From Bactericera cockerelli (lineage: Eukaryota > Arthropoda > Insecta > Hemiptera > Triozidae): 64,000 bases of DNA. The notes below the pieces were generated by a model that saw only the letters and a list, made by a program, of their open reading frames with translations, did no database searches and had not been told where the DNA came from. Location: positions 34,448,953-34,512,952 of the forward strand of contig CM044961.1 of assembly GCA_024516035.1 (NCBI GenBank), written 5' to 3'. A program made the position numbers and the translations under genes. Positions 31,060 to 42,093 of this stretch are shown here, piece by piece; within the stretch, counting starts at the first letter, position 1, and each line of letters opens with the position of its first letter.

Positions 31060-34000
31060 GTAAGAATGGAATTATTGAACAGGAAATGGAATGGAATTTA
31101 GAATCAAATCTCTACATTCTTTATTTTTTAAACTGATTCTTATGAAAAACATCAGATGATGGAATATATGCAAAAGAATTCAGTATATCAGTATAAACAG
31201 TATAAACAGAAAAGTGAGAAGTTGAACTAGATGTACATGAATATCAGAACATACCTGGACAGCTGTTTCGAGCTTATTTGCTCTCATCAGCAGGTAATAG
31301 TTCTGAATATCCATGTCATCAACTAACCTCTCTATTTTAATCAGTATAAACAGAAAATTCATCTTGTATAATAATAAATTCATTAAAAAAAACTTCTTAT
31401 GTAACACAATCTCAAAAATTGTCAAGCATTATAAAAAAATTGGACTTATTTTTAAAAGAATTAGATAAAAATATCTAATTTTTATAAACATCCAGAATAT
31501 ATCAACATCAGAATATTGATGCTGGCTGAAAATCAATATTAGGTATAATTACTGTGAGTACATCACTATGGGCGTAACATGAAGAAACAGAAGACTGAAT
31601 AGAAAAATAATACAATCATTATAGGATTATTTCCTTATTATAGACTAAGGAATGTAATAAAAAAAGGCAATATAGTTTGCAAAATAATAATATAATAACT
31701 ATCTTTTCAGCTGAATCAGACACAGAAGATTCATCAAGTAGAGAACAAACCCCCTCCGCTGACAATGGTGAAGCCTCATCCACCGCTGAGAACCCATCAG
31801 AACCTTCCCCTTCTCCCTCCCTGCAGAGTGAGAGACCTTTGCTAGTTGGTAAGCAAGATCTCATTTACTTGACTGTAATCAGTTCTTTATATGTATAATA
31901 AACGTAATTGTTTTATTATTATTACTCAAGAAAAAAACAAAATCTTCTGTCATAAAAAAATGTACCACTAATAAGTGCAAACTTGCTAATGAATTGATGA
32001 ATTCATGTGTTTTATTTTAAAAGATGAGTGTTTCACAGCCTTTTTTATTTTGTAGCCATGAAACAGGAGCTACTGTAGACGCTTGTGGTCTGTGTTGTAG
32101 CCTGCCCATCCCGTAGTATGTCTCCCCTCTGATGGGTGAGAAGTGACACAATACTTCCCATTTAGGTGCTGAGTCAACACGAGCGCAACGGAAGGTATCC
32201 CTTACAAACAATTGTAACCAAACTAAGAATACAAATTTTTGTCAGCATGGGGATCGAACCCGGGACCTTCTGCATGGCAAATTTCGCTAATCGCGCGCTC
32301 ATGTTAGTCTTCAATTCTTGTACCATCTAAATCAACAGACTTTCTTTGTCTACTACCCCTAGTATCTGGTTTTTTTCTGCCCTCTTCTTTTCCTACAAAA
32401 TCACCCATGCCCATCCGGGTCAACAAACACCACACCTCCTATACTACAGCAGCAGACTTAGGTGTCTAATTTATTTTAATTTCTACCCATCTAATTTCAG
32501 GAGATTACGTGAATCCTAGTCTACAGAACCCTCCTGTCCCCTCCGAGTCAACAGACACGACTACCTCATCTCCAGTAGATGCAACAGATGCCTCATCCGA
32601 TATCAGGATACGTCTCAAGTACCTCAATGACGAAGAGAGAATTGTTGATGGCAAACCCAACGAGCTGCTAGGAGACTTTAAGAAGTGAGAAAAAGATCTT
32701 GAGTAAATTGGTGAAATTAAGAGACACTGTCTGTGTGTGTGTGTTTTTTTTTTAACTTTAAGCCTTGTGCTTCACCACAAATAAAATCATACATACATTA
32801 GTTGGTCCAAATAAAGACTTTCTCTTCTTCGCGAAGCCCTTTTTAAGACAAGTATTATTCAATGTTAGGATCAAATTTGAGAAGCATCTTGATTTAGAAA
32901 ATAAAAAAAAAGAGAAAAAATTATTAAGTTATCAAACTTAAGACTAAGGTTATATAATATATGTATATCCTATGGCAAATGAATTCACCCAATGCATGAA
33001 GAAATAAGTAACAGAGACGTCATAATGTATTATCCTATGCATAATGAATCTATCACAATATAAATTTGGCTATATTTCTGTATATTTTTTTTACCTATTT
33101 TGCTAATTTCGCATAGCTGGAATACTATGAAAATCACAATTACAAATTCAATATTTTTCGCGATTATTTTTCCATGCTTTTCCACGGAGTTAATGGCATG
33201 CAAGTAATATTGGCGGCCATATTGCATAGCTTTTATCAGTAAAGGGATTCTTTAGTCTCATTCTTGCAGGTTCATAAGAGTATTGTGTTCACTGAGATCA
33301 TATAACATAGAGGGAACCTTACCTTTCTCGAATTGAACAAATTTGTGCGTCTAACTTTGAACAGCTGATGGTCCCTCTTTCAACAAATCCCGACCTCTAA
33401 TTGGTTCAATTTATTTGAACTTTTTGTTTACCTCATGCAGTGGCGGATAACTAAACATCCTTAATTTTCACGTCAGATACCAATTCTTATATTACCACAT
33501 AATAAGTAGAAAATAAGGAAAGTAAAAGATGAAGCAAAGACAAAAATAAGTATGTAATAGGTAAGTACGAAAAAATTAAAATTATTATTTTAGAAGAATT
33601 AGGTAGTTTAGGTACCCACTCCTTCGCGAGAGAAAAATTACTACAACTCTGGCACTGATTTTGTAATCAGCTGATGGTCCCTACTGGACGCAAATCTTGA
33701 TACGTCGGGTTCCCTCTATGTTAGATGATCTCAGTGATTGTATTGTATTTACTCATTATTATTATTATTTCAGACGTCACTTTCGCTCCGAGCTGAGTTC
33801 CAACAAGGTGGTGCGTCTCATCTACAACGGCCACATCCTGCAGCAGGACAACGCCCCCCTCCGCTCCTGCGGTCTGTTCAACAACTGCGTCATCCACTGT
33901 CTGGTGCACCCGAGGCGGAATCACCCGAGCTCGGGACCCGAAGGAACACGAAGGGGGACGCATGCGCACAACAGTCACCACGCCAGTCACCATCATGGCG

Positions 34001-37000
34001 GCGCCGCGTCCAGTGGGGCGGACAGTGTAAATAACGGTGAGATTCAACACGTACAACTATTGAGCGGCCGATTAGCGCAGTGGTTAAGCACTCGCTTGCC
34101 ATGCGGAAGGTCCCGGGTTCGATCCCCCGTGCCGTCAAATTTTTGACGGCACGGCCGTGTAATTTTAAATTAAATTTAAATATTTTTTTTTTCTATATCT
34201 TATTAATGAAATGACGTACTCCGAAAAAAAACCAACAAGGCGCAAAGGCAGCACTACTTCAGGCAAGTTCTCAAACAGTATCTCACCCGTCACTTGCAAC
34301 ACGACCGTGGGGTCGCGAATAGGCAACAACTTAATCAAACTATTGAGCGGCCGATTAGCGCAGTGGTTAAGCACTCGCTTGCCATGCGGAAGGTCCCGGG
34401 TTCGATCCCCCGTGCCGTCAAATTTTTGACGGCACGGCCGTGTAATTTTAAATTAAATTTAAATATTTTTTTTTTCTATATCTTATTTTGTAAATATTGT
34501 TAATTTTTTTTTTATCTTTGTTAATAATTTATTGTTGTTTGTATTGTATAAAAAAAAAGTGTAAATAAATAAATTGGTTACAGTTGTTTGTACGGGATAC
34601 CTTCCGGTGCGCTCGTGTTGACCCAGCACCTAATTGGGAAGAATTGTGTGACTTCTCGCCCATCAGAGGGGAGGCATACAACGGGATGAGCAGGCTACAA
34701 CACAGACCACAAGCGTCTACAGTAGCTCCTGTTTCATGGCTACGAAATAAAAAAGACTGTGAAACACTCATCTTTAAAAAAAAAAGCTTGCATACGAGTC
34801 TGCAACCATTGGGACATTTTCATTTTTATAATTTAATATTTCGTTACATAATTTCGTCACATAATTTCGTTACATAATTTCGTCACATAATTTCGTTACA
34901 TAATTTTGGTTATGTGCCAGAGCAAAGACATGAAAATGTCAATTTAATATTTCGTTACATAATTTCGTTACATAATTTCGTCATAATTTCGTTACATAAT
35001 TTCGTTACATAATTTTGGTTATGTGCCAGAGCAAAGACATGAAAATGTCAAAAAAAATACAAAAAGAGAACCGACCAGGAGTGGCCGGTGGGGAAACGGT
35101 TTGGGGGTGCTCATCTGCTCATATATAATCTGGACTATGAATTGGGTGAAAGAGATTGACATAGGTTGTAACTTCGCCCTTTAGTTAGAACATAGTTGTG
35201 TATATTTATCTATTTTTCCCCTTTTATTGTTTCCATTTTTTTAATTTTTGTAATAATTATTTTACTGATAAATAATTATGTCTTATTAACTAAACTTATT
35301 ATCTAAATAATAATTTAGAGATTGCCATAGGCAATAACTCCGCCCTTTAGTTAGGACATAATTATATATTTATCTATTTCTTTCCATTTTATTGTTTATA
35401 TTGTTTCCATTTTTTTTATAATAATTATTTGTATATGTCTTTGTATCTAATAAAGCATTTCATAATAATAATATTTCATAAAGCGAATTTGAGTAGTTTG
35501 GGTTTTTCTTTCCCTGGGTAGGTACGAGTCATCTTTATAATTGTGTTCTGTTTTCATTACAGGGTCGGGAGGCAGTGGTGCTGCCAGCAATGATAGAGGC
35601 ACAGACGAGTGGGGAGATCTCGGAGGTGAGAACACCAAGCAGATGGTCCTGGGTTCAAATCCCGGAGCTGATGACTTTTTCTTCCAAAAATAATCAATTT
35701 TTAACTAACACATAAGTTATTATAAACTATAGTCAGTGTTGGTATTATTAATTTGCGTATGTATTATAATATGTAATATTAAAATAATCATATGGTTATT
35801 GTAATAACATTACTTAATTATGATAAGAGTTGTAATGGGGAAAAAAAGTGTTTCGTGGTTCCAGATCTGACAAACATGCATTAATATAATAACGACTTAG
35901 AAAGAGAAATCCTATCAATAATGATGAAAATCTTTCAACTGAATTAAAATAAATGTGATTTGATGGTATGAATATTCAAAACTATTGCCTGCTAAAATCA
36001 GCCTATATGCTCAATTGTCCAGCATGTTCTGATGTTACGTACATAATATGATCAGTACAACATTTCACCATGCATTGGTTGTCAATTTAACGTCGCTTTC
36101 AACTCCATGGTCATGACAGGGGTGTTACCCTCCACTAGCAGGAAACTCACAAACCTGCTACCCACATTAACCTCAGCCAGCCTGGGTTGGGCTGGAACGC
36201 CAGCATCACGAAGTTTTCACCTCGCTCGACGTTGCTTAACTTCGGTGATCCTACGAGAGTGGGTGTATTCCAAGCGCCTTCAACGATGGCTCGAAAGCAA
36301 ATTGTGTGACTGTCTAGAATTGTGCAAATTCTAGGCCTATTTTTCTTTTAAATTAAAAAAAATTTCAGGTCAGGTTTTTTCCAAATATTTCCATTTCATT
36401 CCAAGGTCAACTTCACCACATTCCTGAAAGAAAAATGCGTTTCGGTACTTTTAAAGATAAACAATGGACTTAACCTATAAAAGAACTGAAAGCAATAATT
36501 TTCTACTTCCATTTCTAACCAAACGGAAGAAAAATGACTTGCTTCCGGTTTGGTTAGAAAAAAAATACGGTTTCTGTTTCCCCCCCAGGTATATTCTACG
36601 TTCTCATCAGCATTGTGCTGTGCTGACATGACTGACTTTCCTTTGTTTCCCCCCCACAGGTATATTCTACGTTCTCATCAGCATTGTGCTGTGCTGACAT
36701 GACTGACTTTCCTTTGTTTCCCCCCCACAGGTATATTCTACGTTCTCATCAGCATTGTGCTGTGCTGGCATGACTGACTTTCCTCTATTTCCCCCCACAG
36801 GTATATTCTACGTTCTCATCAGCATTGTGCTGTTTGTTTCCCCCCACAGGTATATTCTACGTTCTCATCAGCATTGTGCTGTTTGTTTCCCCCCCACAGG
36901 TATATTCTACGTTCTCATCAGCATTGTGCTGTTTGTTTCCCCCCACAGGTATATTCTACGTTCTCATCAGCATTGTGCTGTTTGTTTCCCCCCCACAGGT

Positions 37001-37429
37001 ATATTCTACGTTCTCATCAGCATTGTGCTGTTTGTTTCCCCCCACAGGTATATTCTACGTTCTCATCAGCATTGTGCTGTTTGTTTCCCCCCCGCAGGTA
37101 TATTCTACGTTCTCATCAGCATTGTGCTGTTTGTTTTCCCCCCACAGGTATATTCTACGTTCTCATCAGCATTGTGCTGTTTGTTTCCCCCCCGCAGGTA
37201 TATTCTACGTTCTCATCAGCATTGTGCTGTTTGTTTCCCCCCCACAGGTATATTCTACGTTCTCATCAGCATTGTGCTGTGTTCCGCTTGGTACTGGAGG
37301 TTCCAGCACTCTCATCTCTTCTCCTTCACCGCCACGGCAGCTCTCTCCAGCATCACCGCCATCTTCTCCATATTCGTCTTCTCCATCACCTTCTTTCACA
37401 ACGACGAAATTCCCATTGAGATCATGTAA
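30813..37429 (+). CDS. TMUB1: Transmembrane and ubiquitin-like domain protein (TMUB1/2 family), complete, 6 exons
   Basis: Exons 30813-31059, 31711-31848, 32501-32684, 33774-34036, 35563-35625 and 37248-37429 join with matching phases to a 358-residue protein. It begins MTIIEGFGDEI, like vertebrate TMUB1 (MTLIEGVGDEV), followed by a hydrophobic anchor. A Ser/Pro-rich linker then leads to a ubiquitin-like domain (IRIRLKYLNDEERIV, VVRLIYNGHILQ, NNCVIHCLVH), a His-rich spacer and two C-terminal membrane segments. Vertebrate TMUB proteins sit in the ER or plasma membrane and have been linked to ER-associated degradation and receptor recycling; the same role here is inference. An acceptor precedes the ATG (ttcacag at 30797), so there is at least one upstream non-coding exon. 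The final acceptor lies in a 13-copy array and the stop codon seeds a second array. Confidence 0.92.
31235..31316 (-). ncRNA. Hammerhead self-cleaving ribozyme, type I (second intact copy)
   Basis: On the minus strand all 82 bases match the 13079-13160 copy or nearly so. The core is the complement of 31284-31290 and predicted cleavage lies between 31258 and 31257. Both stem I helices, stem II and the minimal stem III are kept. It lies in the first intron of TMUB in antisense orientation. Flanking motifs recur at a 144-bp offset (31198 and 31342), a sign that the element was tandemly repeated. Confidence 0.87.
31711..31848 (+). CDS. TMUB1: TMUB exon 2: acidic Ser/Pro linker
   Basis: Acceptor atcttttcag, donor GTAAGC. 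It encodes a low-complexity Ser, Glu and Pro linker between anchor and ubiquitin-like fold; such linkers diverge quickly, so support is from phase and splice sites. Confidence 0.82.
32018..32300 (-). repeat. SINE-D copy in a TMUB intron
   Basis: Nearly full length in antisense to TMUB, between exons 2 and 3. Confidence 0.8.
32501..32684 (+). CDS. TMUB1: TMUB exon 3: start of ubiquitin-like domain
   Basis: Acceptor ctaatttcag, donor GTGAGA. It ends with IRIRLKYLNDEERIV and ELLGDFKK, which match the first strands and helix of the TMUB ubiquitin-like fold. Confidence 0.92.
33289..33737. mobile_element. MITE with 30-bp terminal inverted repeats
   Basis: Left end tcactgagatcatataacat... and right end ...atgttagatgatctcagtga are inverted repeats with one mismatch over about 30 bases. 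A second pair of motifs (cagctgatggtccct) lies inside. It ends 36 bases before TMUB exon 4. No clear target duplication was seen. Confidence 0.82.
33774..34036 (+). CDS. TMUB1: TMUB exon 4: rest of ubiquitin-like domain
   Basis: Acceptor tattatttcag, donor GTGAGA. It encodes VVRLIYNGHILQ and NNCVIHCLVH, the most conserved part of the fold, then a His/Ser/Gly-rich spacer. A 449-bp MITE ends 36 bases before the exon and a SINE begins 19 bases after it. Confidence 0.92.
34056..34204 (+). repeat. SINE-D2 copy, first of an identical pair
   Basis: Head gattagcgcagtggttaagc with box B gggttcgatcccccgtgccg, a palindromic gtgccgtc/gacggcac segment, then an AT-rich body. Identical to 34339-34487 over 149 bases. 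Starts 19 bases after the TMUB exon 4 donor. Confidence 0.82.
34339..34487 (+). repeat. SINE-D2 copy, second of an identical pair
   Basis: Exact copy of 34056-34204, 283 bases downstream; recent insertion or local duplication. Confidence 0.82.
34569..34778 (+). repeat. SINE-D copy, 5'-truncated
   Basis: Lacks the head; starts at gttacagttgtttgt and runs to catctttaaa. Confidence 0.78.
34833..35050 (+). repeat. taatttcgttaca minisatellite with a larger duplication
   Basis: Short 12-13-bp units (cataatttcgt) lie inside a repeated block ending gtgccagagcaaagacatga, present at 34914 and 35025. Confidence 0.8.
35139..35465 (+). repeat. Two repeat G copies in tandem
   Basis: Segments beginning gaaagagattgacataggtt and agagattgccataggcaata each run into a T-rich body; the second ends taataataatatttcat. 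Confidence 0.68.
35563..35625 (+). CDS. TMUB1: TMUB exon 5
   Basis: A short 63-base exon, acceptor tttcattacag, donor GTGAGA. It encodes a Gly/Ser/Asp-rich hinge ending WGDLG directly before the membrane segments. Confidence 0.82.
35955..36050 (+). repeat. Decayed hammerhead-repeat copy
   Basis: The flanks (gatggtatgaatattc, gttctgat) and spacing match the hammerhead repeat, but the CTGATGA core and the GAAA box are mutated, so it cannot be active. Confidence 0.55.
36083..36290 (+). repeat. Repeat K copy in a TMUB intron
   Basis: Well-conserved copy from tttaacgtcgctttcaactc to tcgatggc-like end; follows a decayed hammerhead repeat. Confidence 0.7.
36339..36565. repeat. Repeat H copy in the last TMUB intron
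   Basis: Matches 7827-8080 along most of its length and lies directly before the acceptor array. Confidence 0.65.
36589..37279 (+). repeat. 13-copy array of the TMUB last-exon acceptor
   Basis: Each unit holds the start of the last exon (about 32 bases from its first base) followed by a pyrimidine tract ending in cacag, ccag or cgcag. Exon-start copies lie at 36589, 36660, 36731, 36801, 36850, 36900, 36949, 36999, 37048, 37098, 37148, 37198 and 37248. The first three units are 70-71 bp, the rest 49-50 bp. The final copy runs into the genuine exon. Confidence 0.96.
37248..37429 (+). CDS. TMUB1: TMUB terminal exon: two membrane segments
   Basis: The acceptor cccccccacag is the last of 13 near-identical copies. 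The exon encodes GIFYVLISIVL, an SAWYWRFQHSHLF loop matching the WYxRxxYRxFF region of vertebrate TMUB, a second hydrophobic helix, and a TAA stop at 37427. Confidence 0.92.
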
Positions 37430-38065
37430 TTTTTTTCAAACTAACGAGTATAAAAATCCCCATTGAGATCATGTAATTTTTTTGAATGTTCACAAACTAA
37501 CGGGTGTATAAAAATCCCCATTGAGATCATGTAATTTTTTTGAATGTTCACTAACTGACGGGTATAAAAATCCCCATTGAGATCATGTAATTTTTTTGAA
37601 TGTTCACTAACTGACGGGTATAAAAATCCCCATTGAGATCATGTAATTTTTTAGCACGTTCACAAACTAACAGGGGTATAAAAATCCCCATTGAGATCAT
37701 GTAATTTTTTTCTCAACGTTCACTAACTAATAGGGGTATAAAAATCCCCATTGAGATCATGTAATTTTTTTGAATGTTCACTAACTGACGGGTATAAAAA
37801 TCCCCATTGAGATCATGTAATTTTTTTGAACGTTCACTAACTGACGGGTATAAAAATCCCCATTGAGATCATGTAATTTTTTAGCACGTTCACAAACTAA
37901 CGGGTATAAAAATCCCCATTGAGATCATGTAATTTTTTTCAACGTTCACAAACTAATAGGGGTGTAAAAATCCCCATTGAGATCATGTAATTTTTTTGAA
38001 CGTTCACAAATTAACGGGTATAAAAATCCCCATTCATGTAATTTTTTTGAACGTTCACTAACAAA
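37412..38065 (+). repeat. About 12-copy array seeded by the TMUB stop codon
   Basis: Units of 55-59 bp, each containing cccattgagatcatgtaa (the last four sense codons and stop of TMUB), a T run, gttcac(t/a)aac and tataaaaat. The first copy is the coding end itself; the last is partly deleted. The array would lie in the 3' UTR. Confidence 0.94.
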
Positions 38066-38094
38066 CAGGGGATACCCCCGTGTAATTCATATCT

Positions 38095-38298
38095 GAACAC
38101 CTCTCATGAATAATGTGCTAAGTGCCAAAAAGTTCACAAATATTAGATTTTTATGTTTTGGTCATTCCATTTTCATTTACCACAAGTGACATCGGTTGGA
38201 ATTTTTTTGAAGGTCATACATAGCACATGAATCCGTATTAAAACTAAAAAAAAAAAAAAAAAAATTGGCACTTAGCACATTATTGTTGAGATGTCTTC
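38095..38298. mobile_element. MITE with 33-bp terminal inverted repeats
   Basis: gaacacctctcatgaataat...gtgcca pairs with tggcacttagcacattattg...gtcttc with a few mismatches. It directly follows the TMUB stop-codon array. Confidence 0.75.
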
Positions 38299-39420
38299 AT
38301 CTTTCTTTCATAACTGATTGGATTCGAATGAAACAGAATCCATAGGAATGAGGAATAAACCCATTACTGGTTAAATATTTTCTGTTATTATCTAATCTAA
38401 ATGGTTAAGTATTGTGTCATTTGTGTAACTTGTCGCCCATCAGAGGGGAGATTGTAACAACCAAGTAATGTTTAATTTATCAGTCAATATTTAGGAGACC
38501 ATTAAGGTTGACTAAACAAACCACCCAAATTTAATCCAAAAAATTAGTTATCATAGTTTTGTTAATCACTTTTGTGATGTACTCAAACCCGTTTTACTAA
38601 ATCTTTGCTAAAAATGGGACTTTAACCACCGACCTCCAGGTTACAAGCCCTCCTCTTATTGATCAAGCTACTGAGTTTGGAGTACAAGGTGATAAATAGT
38701 AAAATTAAGATTTTGATTGAATCCCGTTCCTCGAGCGAATGCCATATTTAATAACGTTAAGAAAAAAACAGTTACCCAATTTATTTCTGCAATACAAATT
38801 CGTGTTTCTTAGTTTAGCCATATTTAAACGACATTTATCTCAAAATTATATGCATAAATAGGACTGAATTTTAATCCACGCCTCAAGTTTATAGAATTCC
38901 TCTAGACTAGACTAAGTATTGAAAAGAAAACTAAAAAGTGGCTGTATGAACTTATTTTGGTCCACTGCCAAAAAAAACTATTGGAAAAGTACAAATCCAG
39001 GATTTTGTTTTGAATGATGAAGAGTGGTTCAATTTATTATTTGAATAAAACATAGGATTTCACTAGATTCTACATACACTATTAGGTATTCATGCACAAA
39101 CTATAAAACATAGGGGGTGGAATTGAAAAATACGATTTGAGTTCAGTAAAATCACTTTAAAAAAAAATTCATTAAAAAGGATAAACCCAAAAAAGCACAA
39201 TGGAATAAACTTTTTCTAAAACTGCCGTGGTAAAAACTAAGACTATGGTACGCTGTGATAGCTGGAAATTCCAACTTAAGGGGCGGCGTTTCCTTATCTT
39301 TGTTTTAATCTCATTTTACAATGCGGCCCTAAAATATGTCCCTTTACTTCAGCAGTTACATTATTGTTGTCCTAAAGTATTAATACGACGGAAACCCTTT
39401 GCTTATTTTAAATAGTATTT
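38299..39420. other. Intergenic spacer after TMUB
   Basis: One diverged SINE-A (38560-38680); otherwise AT-rich and unassigned. Confidence 0.5.
38560..38680 (-). repeat. SINE-A copy, diverged
   Basis: Recognisable by accaccgacctccaggttac; elsewhere heavily substituted. Confidence 0.68.
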
Positions 39421-39550
39421 AGGGCGGGATTAATAGACGTTTTCGTAATACCTCTATGGCGCAAGTCACGGATTGCGTACTGTGTAAGATAGGAAAAACT
39501 GACACTTAACAATGACATGTGATGTAAAAATTGTCGATTAATTTCGCTCT
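39421..39550. mobile_element. MITE, agggcgaaattaatagac family, copy 2
   Basis: Ends agggcgggattaatagac and gtcgattaatttcgctctt; inverted relative to the copy at 19666. More diverged. Confidence 0.72.
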
Positions 39551-39728
39551 TAATTTTATAAAAGGTATTTTTTATTTAGACTACCTCGGATTCAAGTTTA
39601 GTTCATTCTTGTTATGCTACATAATTAATTATTGTTTTTACCCTTTTGACGAATTAAGTGATCTTGTTATTATTTTGTCCTTTAAAGAAGTTAGTTGATT
39701 CAGGAATTATTTTATTAAAATGTACGAG

Positions 39729-39815
39729 CAGAGATTTTTTTCTATTCTATCAACACCAGAGATTTTTTTCTATTCTATCACCACCAGAGATTTTTTTCTA
39801 TTCTATCACCACAGG
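39729..39815 (+). repeat. 28-29-bp tandem repeat, three copies
   Basis: gcagagatttttttctattc plus tatcaccac, three copies. Confidence 0.85.
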
Positions 39816-39864
39816 TAGTAAAATGTAGGCGGCCACAACGAGGACCCTGGCCTATACCCTAGAC

Positions 39865-40122
39865 CAGCGGTCGACAACCTGGGGTCCGCGGACCCCCAGG
39901 GGTCCGCGAGAGCTAAATTGGGGGTCCGCGAAGACATTTCAGGATTTAAAAAAAAGGAGAAGAAAAATAGTTCATGAACTCGAATCATAAATAGTCCGAA
40001 GTACCCTACTTTCCCCTAACTACTTTTCTTTCATACCCCCCCCCTTTGGTAATGTGGGGGTCCCTTAAAATTTTTCGAGATATGCTAGGGGTCCGCGTAG
40101 TTCAAAAGGTTGCCGACCGCTG
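39865..40122. mobile_element. hAT-type MITE, 258 bp
   Basis: Flanked by the 8-bp direct repeat ccctagac (39857-39864, 40123-40130). Ends cagcggtcgacaacct and aggttgccgaccgctg are inverted repeats. Length and duplication size are typical of hAT derivatives. Confidence 0.88.
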
Positions 40123-40555
40123 CCCTAGACCATGGTACCTACAACTCTCGGGACTCCGTTGTGGCCGCTTACATTCAATAACATGGTTAGATTATATTAC
40201 GAGGTAGTGGCTCTACCCCAGGGTTCTGGCCTCCGTTGTGTCCGAGCACTTGGAAGCGAAATCACGCGGCCAAGTCAGTATATAAATTTAATGAATACGA
40301 ATAAACCCTTGTTTCCTGATGGCGGTAATGTTTCAAAGCTTTGTACATGCTCTGAATATGTATGATAGTAGTCCAAGTCATAACTACATATCTGTATAAA
40401 TAAACGCATCCCTGAAAGCATGAAATTTGTTTTTTTTTTTCTAGTGAAGGTCTATGTAAGTCAGTTTTCTGCCAAGGATTTGTGTTGGTTGTAAAAGTGT
40501 CACATTTCTGAGCCTCGTTATTAAAAAAGATAGATTTAGATTAAAAAGTTATGTT

Positions 40556-40692
40556 ATTTGTGTTAATCACTTTCTCGATATCATAACTTCTCAAACTCGA
40601 TTTACGAAATCTACGCTGAAATCGGGACTTGAACCACCGACCTCAAGGTTACAAGTCTGCCGCCTTATCGATCTAGCTACTGAGTTCGGTAA
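40556..40692 (-). repeat. SINE-A copy
   Basis: Complete with moderate divergence. Confidence 0.78.
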
Positions 40693-41012
40693 ATAGGGTT
40701 ATTCATTTAATTAAAGTCTTGGGTGGGTTTCTTGCTTTCAATTTCCTGCGAAACCCTTCAAGTACTGGCGTTACATATATGTAACAGTGTAACACAAAAC
40801 ACGTGTCAGCAGATTTCTTTTTAATATTAAAAACAATATAATAGTACTCATATAACACGTTTTTTAGTGATTCATAATAGTCGAATCGACCTATGGCCAC
40901 AGAAAGTTCACTGTTACAAATATGTAACGCCAGGACTTGACATGTGCAGTAGAAAAATAGAAAAACCATAAAAATAGTTTTCGGACTTGCAGGGTTTATA
41001 AACACTTGGGAC

Positions 41013-41330
41013 CTAATTATAAAACAGGATTAAAGTTAAGATAAGCCAGACTGTCCCTCAACTCGGGCTATAGTGGGCTGTGATTGGTTGTAACTGCGAC
41101 TTAAGGCCTGGCTTATCTTAGCTTTTTTTGGGTTTAACGTCGCTTTCAACTGCATGGTCATATCAGCTACCCACATTTAACTCATCCAGCCTGTGTTGGA
41201 CCGGAGTGCCAGCATCACGAAGTCTTCACCTCGCTGGACATTGCTTAACGTTGGTGATTCTACGAGAACCGGTGCATTCAACGCGCCATCGACGCTGGCA
41301 TCCCAACTTTAATCCTGTTTCATAATTTGT
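41013..41330. mobile_element. MITE interrupted by another repeat
   Basis: The left end (cctaattataaaacaggatt, then aaagttaagataagccag) has its complement split in two: ctggcttatcttagc at 41109 and aactttaatcctgtttcata at 41304. The gap is filled by a copy of repeat K (41129-41303). Confidence 0.72.
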
Positions 41331-42093
41331 CGCTTATGGTAATATTCGATTATAAAAATTATAATATTAGACCTAAGACGATTCTGAGATGATGGATAGT
41401 CTACATACAGATAATGTTGGACCTGAGATGATTATCTTCTGATTGGAATCTGGTGAATGAGGGACATGTCAAGTTACGAATGGAACACTGGAATATTGAG
41501 TCTCGAGGGACCGAATCCATTTCGTCAAACCTGAAACAAATAGAACGTAATTTTTTATTAAAACATATTGGATCAAGTTTTATTTACATAGAATATATAC
41601 AATAAATAGAAAATGAGATTAATAGAACAGAACTTGATCAAGGGCGGTGCTAATGGCAACGGCCTTCTCTTCCGTTCTTTAATTACTTTCTTTTCCCTAT
41701 AAGTTATAGAAAGTATTGAAGTTATAGAAAGTACAGTTGGGATTTATTAAAAAAAAAATTAAATTGACCTGATAACATTTCTGGACAAAATAGACTCCTT
41801 CTGAATTTCTGAAAAGTAATTTTTATTTTTGATGAAATATAAAACCACTACTTTGGAACCGGAGGTCGTGTGTTTGAATACCTGATTATATAAATAAAAA
41901 ATTGAGCTAAATTCTTTTTTTAATTTCTTACAGAAAGAAACACCAGGCTGATTTTATTTTCTTTTCTTTTTTAGTAAACACTCAATAGGTCACATATTTT
42001 TTGAGTCTACACTTGAAGAAGCTAGTATTATAAACCGATTTATGTTATCAACTATTTCGAACCATCACCTTTTCATTAAAAAAGTACGAGTAA
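41331..42093. other. Intergenic spacer
   Basis: AT-rich; contains a fragment like the start of the 13845 repeat (41690-41740). No gene seen. Confidence 0.45.

Noticed and set aside
36755..37466. Three long plus-strand ORFs as stand-alone genes
   Set aside because: They are frames through the acceptor array. Only the one joining GIFYVLISIVL to the TMUB C-terminus has meaning, and only as alternative splicing of TMUB.
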